Below, in pieces: positions 24,878 through 32,885 of a stretch of 64,000 nt of DNA. Both the position numbers and the translations under genes were made by a program. A model generated the notes under the pieces. That model was not told the origin of the DNA. It made no database searches and saw only the letters and a program-made list of their open reading frames with translations. Source of the stretch: Sphingomonas glacialis (GTDB lineage Bacteria > Pseudomonadota > Alphaproteobacteria > Sphingomonadales > Sphingomonadaceae). Position 1 is the stretch's first letter. Each line of letters opens with the position of its first letter. The stretch covers positions 977,220 to 1,041,219 of the forward strand of contig NZ_RCZC01000002.1 of assembly GCF_006439055.1 (NCBI RefSeq), written 5' to 3'.

Positions 24878-26404
24878 ATGGCCGTTCAGGAAGACTTCAA
24901 GCCCTTTACCGGGCCCACCCTGCTGTTGGCGGGCGTGGTATTGGCGCTCACCAATTTCATGGTCGTGCTCGATACCACCATCGCCAACGTGTCGGTCGCG
25001 CACATCTCGGGCTCGCTCGGCATATCATCGACGCAGGGCACGTGGGTGATCACGTCCTACGCCGTTGCCGAGGCGATCTGCGTGCCGCTCACCGGCTGGC
25101 TCGCCGGACGCTTCGGCACGGTGAAGACCTTCATCTTCGGGATGCTCGGTTTCGGCCTGTTCTCGATGCTGTGCGGTTTGTCGAACAGTCTCACCATGCT
25201 CGTCGCGTGCCGGATCGGCCAGGGCCTGTGCGGCGGCCCGCTGATGCCGCTCAGCCAGACGCTGCTGCTGCGCATCTTTCCCAAGGAACAGCAGGGCCAG
25301 GCGATGGGGCTGTGGGCGATGACCACCGTCACCGCGCCGATCCTCGGCCCGATCCTGGGCGGGACGATCAGCGACAGCTGGTCGTGGCACTGGATCTTCT
25401 TCATCAACATCCCGATCGCCGCATTGTGCGCGTTCGGCGCGCACCGCCTGCTCTCGCCGGCAGAAACCGGGACCGAAAAGCTGGCGATGGACAAGATCGG
25501 CCTCGCGCTGCTCGTGGTCTGGATCGGCGCGCTGCAGATCATGCTCGATATCGGCCGCGAGCATGACTGGTTTGGCGACGGCCTGATCGTGATCCTCGCC
25601 ATCGTCGCGGCGATCGGCCTGGTGGTGTTCGTCGCCTGGGAAATCACCGAGCGCCAGCCGATCGTCGATCTGCGCGTCTTTCGCCACCGCGGCTTCACCG
25701 TCTCGGTGATCAGCCTCGCCTTCGCCTTCGCGGCGTTCTTCGCCTCGGCGGTGCTCATCCCGCAGTGGCTCCAGAGCAGCATGGGCTATACCGCGACCTA
25801 TGCCGGCTATGTGACGGCCTTCACCGGGGTCGGCGCGGTCGCGATGTCGCCGATTGTCGCCAAGCTGATCGACAAAGTCGATCCGCGCGGCCTCGTCTGC
25901 TTCGGCATCCTCTGGCTGGGCGCGACCTCGCTGCTGCGGGTCCACTGGACCAGCGGCGCGGACTTCTGGACGCTCGCGATGCCGCAGCTGTTGCAGGGGA
26001 TCGGCATGCCGTTCTTCTTCATTCCGCTCACCACGATCGGGCTCGGTGCGGTGGAGCCCGAGGAAACCGCCTCGGCGGCGGGCGTGATGAGCTTCCTGCG
26101 GACGATGGCCGGCGCGATCGGCACCTCGGTCGCGACCACGCTCTATGCCAACAACGCGGTGGTCGCGCGCAGCGAGATCGTGTCGAAGCTCAACGCCGAC
26201 CCGACCAGCGCGGCGATGCAGGCGGGTGGCTTCTCGCTCGATCAGGTGCGGAGCACGATCGAGCAAACGGTGACGCAGGAAAGCTATGCGATGGCGATCA
26301 ACCATCTTTTCCTGCTGTCGGCGATCGTCTTCGCCTTTGCCGCGATGATCATCTGGGTGTCGCCCCGCCCTACCCGCGCCGTCGAGGCTGGCGCAGCGCA
26401 TTAA
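24878..26404 (+). CDS. emrB: DHA2-family MFS drug exporter (EmrB-like)
   Basis: The 508-residue protein has about fourteen membrane helices. The DHA2 signatures are LDTTIANVSVAHISG in helix 1, WVITSYAVAEAICVPLTGWL in helix 2, GLCGGPLMPLSQ, and PILGPILGG for motif C in helix 5. It is the proton-driven inner membrane pump that works with the EmrA-like adaptor and NodT-type duct upstream. The start at 24878 follows AGGAG; the frame is open for 55 codons upstream but that part is a GC-rich inverted repeat without protein character. Confidence 0.93.
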   Translation: MAVQEDFKPFTGPTLLLAGVVLALTNFMVVLDTTIANVSVAHISGSLGISSTQGTWVITSYAVAEAICVPLTGWLAGRFGTVKTFIFGMLGFGLFSMLCGLSNSLTMLVACRIGQGLCGGPLMPLSQTLLLRIFPKEQQGQAMGLWAMTTVTAPILGPILGGTISDSWSWHWIFFINIPIAALCAFGAHRLLSPAETGTEKLAMDKIGLALLVVWIGALQIMLDIGREHDWFGDGLIVILAIVAAIGLVVFVAWEITERQPIVDLRVFRHRGFTVSVISLAFAFAAFFASAVLIPQWLQSSMGYTATYAGYVTAFTGVGAVAMSPIVAKLIDKVDPRGLVCFGILWLGATSLLRVHWTSGADFWTLAMPQLLQGIGMPFFFIPLTTIGLGAVEPEETASAAGVMSFLRTMAGAIGTSVATTLYANNAVVARSEIVSKLNADPTSAAMQAGGFSLDQVRSTIEQTVTQESYAMAINHLFLLSAIVFAFAAMIIWVSPRPTRAVEAGAAH

Positions 26405-26585
26405 CGTGGGGCTGCTGCCAGTCTCGTGCCCGGGAGCGATGACGAAGTTCGGCGAAGCGCAGATCGCGTTAGTGCGGAAGCAAGCCGCGAATTGTTCCGC
26501 GTTCGCTCCCGTTGCGCCCCGCACACGCGTGCGGTCAACTGCGTGGTGCTTTTCAACGCCTGCGGTTTGCGGCACCATCGGCGCC

Positions 26586-28337
26586 ATGCGCACGCTCCTC
26601 CCCGCCCTTTGCTTCGCTCTCATTCCAGCGGTCGCGGCTGCTGCCGATCGCGAGCCGGTGGCGGGCTCTGGCGGGATGGTCGTCAGCGCGCAGCAGCTTG
26701 CGACGGATGTCGGCGTCGAGGTCCTGGCAAAAGGCGGCAACGCGATCGATGCAGCGGTCGCAGTCGGCTATGCGCTGGCCGTCGTTTACCCCCAGGCCGG
26801 CAACATCGGTGGTGGCGGCTTCATGACGCTGCATCTCGCCGACGGCCGCTCTACCTTCCTCGATTTTCGTGAGAAGGCCCCCAGTGCCGCCACCGCAACC
26901 ATGTTCCAGGACAAAGACGGCAACCCCGTACCGAGCCGATCGACCGACAGCTGGCAGGCGGTCGGCGTACCGGGCACGGTGCTAGGCCTGGAAACCGCAC
27001 GGGTCCGCTATGGCACCCTGTCGCGCGCGACCTTGATGACGCCGGCGATCCGCCTGGCGCGCGACGGCTTCCTGCTCGGCCAAGGCGATGCCGGTGTGAT
27101 GGCACTCGAGGGACCCAAGCTCGCGCGCGATCCCGAGGCCGCACGCATCTTTCAGCCACGCGGCAGGCCGCTGACCAAAGGCGACCGGCTGGTCCAGGCC
27201 GACCTCGCCAAGACGCTTGCACTCATCGCCGCCAAAGGCCCCGACGCCTTCTACAAAGGATCGATCGGCGGCGCGATCGTCGCGGCATCGGCCAAGGGCG
27301 GCGGCATTCTCGCCCGGCAGGATTTCGCCGCCTACCGGGTGCGCGAACTGAAGCCGATCGAATGCGAATATCGCGGCTATCACGTCGTTTCCGCGCCGCC
27401 CCCGAGTTCCGGCGGCGTGTCGATCTGCGAAACGCTCAACATCCTGTCGGGCTATGACCTCACCGCGATGGGTTTCCACTCCGCCGCCGAGGTTCATGTG
27501 CTGGTCGAGGCGCTGCGCCGGGTCTTTGTCGACCGCAATAACAAGCTCGGGGATCCCGACTTCATCGCCAATCCGATCGCCGAATTGCTTGAGCCCGCTT
27601 ATGCCGCGAAACTGCGCGCCACGATCGATCCCGAACGCGCGACACCATCCGCGACCCTCGGCCCCGCGGCGCCAGCGCACGAGGGCAAGAGCACCACGCA
27701 CTATGATGTGGTCGATGCCAAGGGCAATGCGGTGTCGGTCACCTACACGCTCAACGACTGGTTCGGCGCGCACCGGGTCGCCGCCGGCACCGGCATCGTG
27801 ATGAACGACGAGATGGACGATTTCACCTCAAAGCCGGGATCGCCCAACATGTTCGGTCTAGTGCAGGGCGCGGCCAATGCGGTCGCGCCCGGCAAGACCC
27901 CGCTCAGCTCGATGAGCCCGACGATCGTGCTGAAAGACGGCAAGGTCGTTTTGGTGATTGGCAGCCCGGGCGGTTCGCGCATCATCACCATCACGCTCGA
28001 GGCGATCCTCAACATGGTCGATCATGGCATGGACGTGCAGGAGGCGATCGACGCGCCGCGCATCCACGAGCAATGGCTTCCCGACACAGTTGCGCTCGAA
28101 CCGTATGCACTGTCGGCGGACACGCGACGCCTGCTCGAACAGCGCGGCTATACCTTCTCCGACGAGGGACACTGGGGCATTGCCGAGGGCATCGCGCTGG
28201 GGGCGCCAAGGCTGCGCAGCCTAGCGGGCACGATGTCGCGATTCCTGTCGCTCGGTGCGCCGCCGCTGGCCGGAGCGACGATGTTCGGCGCGCACGATGC
28301 CCGCGGCGGCGCCGGATCGGCCGCGGCAGTGCGGTGA
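26586..28337 (+). CDS. ggt: Gamma-glutamyltranspeptidase
   Basis: The 583-residue protein has a signal peptide (MRTLLPALCFALIPAVAAAA) and the full N-terminal nucleophile hydrolase fold. GNIGGGGFM lies near the start. The processing site KSTTHYDVVD carries Thr370, the residue that becomes the new N-terminus after self-cleavage. GSPGGSRI and SSMSPTIVLKDGK are in the small subunit. It removes the gamma-glutamyl group of glutathione and related peptides in the periplasm. The start was set at the signal peptide; the longer frame upstream codes for nothing recognisable. Confidence 0.94.
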   Translation: MRTLLPALCFALIPAVAAAADREPVAGSGGMVVSAQQLATDVGVEVLAKGGNAIDAAVAVGYALAVVYPQAGNIGGGGFMTLHLADGRSTFLDFREKAPSAATATMFQDKDGNPVPSRSTDSWQAVGVPGTVLGLETARVRYGTLSRATLMTPAIRLARDGFLLGQGDAGVMALEGPKLARDPEAARIFQPRGRPLTKGDRLVQADLAKTLALIAAKGPDAFYKGSIGGAIVAASAKGGGILARQDFAAYRVRELKPIECEYRGYHVVSAPPPSSGGVSICETLNILSGYDLTAMGFHSAAEVHVLVEALRRVFVDRNNKLGDPDFIANPIAELLEPAYAAKLRATIDPERATPSATLGPAAPAHEGKSTTHYDVVDAKGNAVSVTYTLNDWFGAHRVAAGTGIVMNDEMDDFTSKPGSPNMFGLVQGAANAVAPGKTPLSSMSPTIVLKDGKVVLVIGSPGGSRIITITLEAILNMVDHGMDVQEAIDAPRIHEQWLPDTVALEPYALSADTRRLLEQRGYTFSDEGHWGIAEGIALGAPRLRSLAGTMSRFLSLGAPPLAGATMFGAHDARGGAGSAAAVR

Positions 28338-28360
28338 AAGGCTTGTCGATCCAGCGATCC

Positions 28361-31243
28361 TCAGCGTTTTTCCGCGTCTGACCTACGAAGCATTTCGCCG
28401 ACCTTGATCCCGAGCGCTTCCATCGTGAAGGGCTTGGTCAGCAACTCCATGCCGGGCTCGAGATGCCCGTTCCCGACGGCCGCATTCTCCGCATAGCCCG
28501 TGATGAACAGCACCTTCAGATTTGGTCGAAGCGACCGAGCCGCATCGGCAACCTGCCGACCGTTCATTCCGTTGGGGAGGCCGACATCGGTGATCAGCAA
28601 CTCGATCCTGGCGCCCGATTGCAGAACCTTCAAACCCGCCGCGCCATCGGCTGCGCCGATCACCGTATAGCCCAGATCTTCGAGCACTTCGTCAACGAGG
28701 TGGCGGATCGTTGCTTCGTCGTCGACGATCAGCACCGTCTGGCCGTGCGCGCTATCGCGACGCGTCGAGGCTTCTTCGATCTCGGCGACGGGCGCATCCC
28801 CGTGGTGCCGTGGCAAATAGATGCAGATGGTCGAGCCGCTGCCCACCTCCGAATAGATCCGTACCTGGCCACCCGACTGTCGTGCGAAGCCGTAGATCAT
28901 CGAGAGCCCAAGGCCCGTGCCCTGCCCGATCGGCTTGGTCGTGTAGAAGGGTTCGAACGCGCGCTCGATCGTCTCGGGCGACATGCCGGTGCCGGTGTCG
29001 GTCACGCAGACGGAGAGGTACTGACCCGCGGAAAGGTCGCGTTCCCGGGCAGCCCGATCGTCGAGCCACTTGTTGGCGGTCTCGATCGTCAGCCGGCCGC
29101 CGTCCGGCATCGCATCGCGGGCATTGATGCACAGGTTGAGCAGCGCATTCTCGAGTTGCCCGGCATCGATGTTGGCCGCCCAGAGGCCAGCGGCGCCGAC
29201 GACTTCGATCGTGTTGCCAGGACCGACCGTGCGCCGCAACAGCTCCTCCATGCCGCCGATCAGACGGTTCACGTCGGTCGGCTTGGGATCGAGCGTCTGC
29301 CGACGCGAGAAAGCGAGCAGGCGCTGCGTCAGCGACGCGGCTCTGCGGCCGGCACCTTGGGCGGCAAGCACGAAGCGATCGATATCGTCGAGCCGGCCGC
29401 GCGCGATCCGCAGCTGGAGGAGCTCGAGATTCCCCATCATGCCGGTCAGGAGATTGTTGAAATCGTGCGCCAGGCCGCCGGTCAGCTGCCCCACGGCTTC
29501 CATCTTCTGCGACTGGCGCAGCGCTTCCTCGATCTGTTGACGCTCGTCGATCGCCTGGGCGACGCGCTGCTCGAGCGTTCGGTTGAGCTCGCGGACGGCC
29601 GCTTCGGCCTGCTTCCTGGCAGTCACGTCGACCGACGAGCCGACGAGGCCGATCACCGCTCCGGCGTCGTCGAACAACGGCGCCTTGGTCGACAGCCAGG
29701 TCGCCGGTCTGCCATCCGGAAGCCGGACCTCTTCCTCGGCCTGTTCCTCTACGCCGCTTTCCATGATGCGGCGATCGGTCGCCATGATCCTCTCGCCCTC
29801 GACGCGGTCATCGAGGACGTCCAGGTCGGTGCGCCCGATATATTCGGCTGGCGGCTTACCGATGAGCTCGGTGGTCCCGCGGTTGCCGATGAGGAAGCGC
29901 CCCTCGCGATCCTTTGCATAGACCACGCCCGGCACGGCTTCGGTGAAAGTGCGCAGCAGCGCAGTCACGCGATCGCGCTCGGCTTCCGCGACACGCCCGG
30001 CCTCGATGTCGAGCAGCACGCCCGGAAAGCGAAGCGCGCGACCTTCCCCGTCGAGTTCGACCCGGCCGTTGGCTTCGACCCATCGATACACGCCGTCACT
30101 TTGGAGCACACGATACTCGCAGCAATACGGCCCGCCGCGCGCAAGCGCGTCCTCGATCGCGCTGCCGACCCTGCCGCGGTCTTCCGGATGGATCGACGCG
30201 GTGACCTGATCGAGCGGCAGGCCCGATCGGCACAGTTCGGGCGACAAACCGAACGATTCCGCGAAGCGATCGTCGGCGATGAAGCTGTCCGCGGGAACGT
30301 CCCACACCCAGGTGCCGACGATCGCACCGGCATCGAGCGCGAGCTTCAACCGCTCGGAGGCGTTCCGCTCCTCGGCAACGGGCACGAAGGTGCAGATCGC
30401 ACCGCGATGCTCGCCCCCGCTGATGATCGGGATGACGCGATATTCGACGGGCAACGGAGGCGCGCCATTGACCGGAAAGAAGAGCTCGTTGCTGACATGG
30501 GCGCCGATGCCGTTGCGCGCGCATGTGTAGATCGGGCAGTCGGTGACGGGATAGTGCGATCCGTCGGGATGCTTGGAGTGGATCGTGTCGTGCAGCTTGC
30601 GGCCGAGCACGTCCTCCTCGCGCGCGAAGCCCATCATGCGCAGGAACGCGGCGTTGCAAAGCGTCGTCACGCCCTCGGTATCGACCGCGTAGAAGCCCTC
30701 CATCATCGAATCGAGCAACAGGCGGATGTTGCTCTGGCTGCCGCTCAGCCCTTCGGTCGCAAGCTTCTGCTCGGTCCTGTCGCGCAGCACCTTCACGAAC
30801 CCGATCGCATTGTCGGCATCGTCGCGGAGCACGGTGATCTGACAATTGGCCCAGAAACGCTCGCCGCTTCTGCGCTGATACCAGCGCTCGTCGGTGCCGC
30901 CTCCCGCGATGAGCGCCTCGTGCAGTTCGGTATCGACGCGGCCGCTTGCAGCGTCCTCGGGTGTGAAGATGCGCGCCAGCGTCTGGCCGAGCATCTCCTC
31001 TTCGCTCCATCCAAGGATCAGCCGCGCGCCCGCGTTCCAGGCGGTCACCCGGCCCTCGCGGTCCGTAGCGATGATCGCGAAATCGGTCGCGCTGTCGATG
31101 ATCCAGCGATTCAAGGCGGTGCTCGGCAAGGGAAGGTCCAACGTAAGATTGAGCGATCTAACGGGATCGACATTTGGCGTCGTAATGCCGGGTATCAATC
31201 CACCGCAATCCACCCTTGAGCAAGGTCTTTTGAGTAGCGGCAT
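28361..31243 (-). CDS. Multi-PAS hybrid histidine kinase with C-terminal receiver
   Basis: This encodes a 960-residue soluble sensor kinase with no membrane helix or signal. Four PAS-type segments are visible (about residues 45-155, 170-285, 300-410 and 420-535). The dimerisation helix has GGLAHDFNNLLTG (phospho-acceptor His593). The ATPase domain has NLCINARDAMPDGG, SVCVTDTGTGM and GLGLSMIYGF. The receiver has TVLIVDDEA and Asp886 in LLITDVGLPNG. It probably senses light, redox or a small ligand in the cytoplasm and relays phosphate to an unlinked partner. The start is uncertain because no ribosome site is clear. It is convergent with ggt. Confidence 0.9.
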   Translation of the reverse strand: MPLLKRPCSRVDCGGLIPGITTPNVDPVRSLNLTLDLPLPSTALNRWIIDSATDFAIIATDREGRVTAWNAGARLILGWSEEEMLGQTLARIFTPEDAASGRVDTELHEALIAGGGTDERWYQRRSGERFWANCQITVLRDDADNAIGFVKVLRDRTEQKLATEGLSGSQSNIRLLLDSMMEGFYAVDTEGVTTLCNAAFLRMMGFAREEDVLGRKLHDTIHSKHPDGSHYPVTDCPIYTCARNGIGAHVSNELFFPVNGAPPLPVEYRVIPIISGGEHRGAICTFVPVAEERNASERLKLALDAGAIVGTWVWDVPADSFIADDRFAESFGLSPELCRSGLPLDQVTASIHPEDRGRVGSAIEDALARGGPYCCEYRVLQSDGVYRWVEANGRVELDGEGRALRFPGVLLDIEAGRVAEAERDRVTALLRTFTEAVPGVVYAKDREGRFLIGNRGTTELIGKPPAEYIGRTDLDVLDDRVEGERIMATDRRIMESGVEEQAEEEVRLPDGRPATWLSTKAPLFDDAGAVIGLVGSSVDVTARKQAEAAVRELNRTLEQRVAQAIDERQQIEEALRQSQKMEAVGQLTGGLAHDFNNLLTGMMGNLELLQLRIARGRLDDIDRFVLAAQGAGRRAASLTQRLLAFSRRQTLDPKPTDVNRLIGGMEELLRRTVGPGNTIEVVGAAGLWAANIDAGQLENALLNLCINARDAMPDGGRLTIETANKWLDDRAARERDLSAGQYLSVCVTDTGTGMSPETIERAFEPFYTTKPIGQGTGLGLSMIYGFARQSGGQVRIYSEVGSGSTICIYLPRHHGDAPVAEIEEASTRRDSAHGQTVLIVDDEATIRHLVDEVLEDLGYTVIGAADGAAGLKVLQSGARIELLITDVGLPNGMNGRQVADAARSLRPNLKVLFITGYAENAAVGNGHLEPGMELLTKPFTMEALGIKVGEMLRRSDAEKR

Positions 31244-31399
31244 CGGCGGATCGTCTGCAGCTTCGCTTGGGCAGTTCGTGACCGCAGGCGTCTATGTCTC
31301 GAAGCCGACGATCCATTCGCGGTCACCCGCGACGGACTGGGCTGTCGTGGCGCCGGGCGCGCTGCTACAGGCTGCGATGATCTTGGAATTGAGAGACGC

Positions 31400-31741
31400 A
31401 TGGCCCGCAAACATTCGAAACATGGCCCGTATGAGGAGCCACAGCTCGAGGAAGAGGATGTACCGGCGACGGTAGCCCCCTGCTGGCTCTGCGGCCGCGT
31501 GCTGGGCAAGACGATCGTCTGGCACCATCCCGTGCCGAAAAGTCGCGGTGGGCGCGACGTGGTGCCGATGCATCCGATTTGCCAACAGACGCTGGTCGCA
31601 AATTTCACCAATTCCGAGCTGCAGCGCCACGCGATGGATGTGGAGGCGCTGCTCGCAAATCCCGCCGTCCGGAAATTCGTCGATTGGGTCGCGAAGAAGG
31701 ATCCCGACTTCACCGCGACCATCACCAAGAAGCAGCGCTAA
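31400..31741 (+). CDS. Small HNH-like protein
   Basis: The 113-residue protein has CWLCGRVLGKTIVWHHPVPK followed by SRGGRDVVPMHPICQQTLVA. This resembles an HNH nuclease core: paired Cys for zinc, the HH of the first strand, an Asn/Arg position replaced by RGG, and HPIC as the final His-Cys. The N-terminus is charged and short. There is no toxin-antitoxin, phage or restriction partner nearby, so a nuclease role is possible but unproved. It is divergent from the hybrid kinase. Confidence 0.7.
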   Translation: MARKHSKHGPYEEPQLEEEDVPATVAPCWLCGRVLGKTIVWHHPVPKSRGGRDVVPMHPICQQTLVANFTNSELQRHAMDVEALLANPAVRKFVDWVAKKDPDFTATITKKQR

Positions 31742-31851
31742 CGGCGCTCCTATCTGGGCCTTTTGATGCAGATCGGCGCTAAGCGATCTCATCTGGATGG
31801 CCTGGTTCCGGCAATCGTTCCGCGCGGGACGGAGCAGCGTCCTTCAGCGCG

Positions 31852-32619
31852 TCAATGCTGTCGCCCCAACCCCGTCGCCGTCCAATAGATGCCGCCCAGC
31901 AGATGCTGGAGATAGCGTTCGTCCCGATACATGTCGGGGGTATGGCCAAGGAGCGTGACGAACACGCGGCCTTTCTCATAATCCCGAAACCATGCTTCCG
32001 GGTGATCCTCGCCCATCCGCTTGCGGACCTGGCCCGGCCAGATCCTGGTCGGATCGTAGCTCGCCTCGTCGACTCTCAGGACTGGATTGATCCTGACGTC
32101 ATAGGGATTGGCGGTGACGTAGAATTCGTCGCTCCAGATCCAACGGTCGGGAACGCCGAACGTCGCGGGAAACGCTTTGTCCGCGACCGTGACGACGGCG
32201 GTCTGGATCATGGGGTGATTGATGAAGGAGCGTCCGACCAGTTTCTCGTACCAGGGCCAGGCCTTGGGCGGGATGATTGCGGCGCGGTGCACGACCATGG
32301 CGTTGCCACCGGTGCGCATATAGTCTTCGAAATGGGCCCGCTGGGCTTCGCTCAACTGCTCGGCAGGTGTGTTGAGGAACACGACCGCCGCATATTGATG
32401 AAGGTCGCTGTCGAACACTCCGGGATCACTCGTCCAAGTGATCCCGAACGCATGGAGCCGGGCCAGACGTTCGAGGCTCTCGCGGGCGACGGGGATATAC
32501 TCGTAATGGTATTTGCTCGGTGTCGCGATCACCAGCACCTTGAACTGGTCCTCGGCCCAGGTCGTCGCTGGCAAGCAAATACAGAATAGCGCGGCAAACA
32601 CCCGAACCATGGCTTTCAT
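31852..32619 (-). CDS. ThuA domain protein, exported
   Basis: The 255-residue protein has a signal peptide (MKAMVRVFAALFCICLPATT, ending TWA). The glutamine-amidotransferase-like ThuA fold follows: FKVLVIATPSKYHYEYIPVA, YAAVVFLNTPAEQLSEAQ, GNAMVVHRA and LLGHTPDMYRDERYLQHLL. ThuA proteins are linked to sugar (trehalose or other disaccharide) use, but the biochemical role is unclear. It lies downstream of, and in the same direction as, a TonB receptor gene about 270 bases away. A shared carbohydrate role is therefore plausible. Confidence 0.85.
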   Translation of the reverse strand: MKAMVRVFAALFCICLPATTWAEDQFKVLVIATPSKYHYEYIPVARESLERLARLHAFGITWTSDPGVFDSDLHQYAAVVFLNTPAEQLSEAQRAHFEDYMRTGGNAMVVHRAAIIPPKAWPWYEKLVGRSFINHPMIQTAVVTVADKAFPATFGVPDRWIWSDEFYVTANPYDVRINPVLRVDEASYDPTRIWPGQVRKRMGEDHPEAWFRDYEKGRVFVTLLGHTPDMYRDERYLQHLLGGIYWTATGLGRQH

Positions 32620-32885
32620 CGCACTTTCTCCTCGATAGCTCAGGCTCTTGTACCGCCGGCTTGCGCGAATTCCAGCCAGACCTTCGTCGTGGGGCGAAGC
32701 CGATGAGGACCGCGAGTGAGGCTATGGGGATGTGCCCGCCGGGCAGCGTGTCCGCTTGCGCCGCTCGCAAGACGTTTCGACGTGGGGACGGCGCTCGTTT
32801 GGTCCTGCCGCCGGGCCTCGATCGTCACTCGGACGACCTCGGGGGACGCGAACCAAGGCGATCGTCGCGCCCCCTCCCCGCGTCG

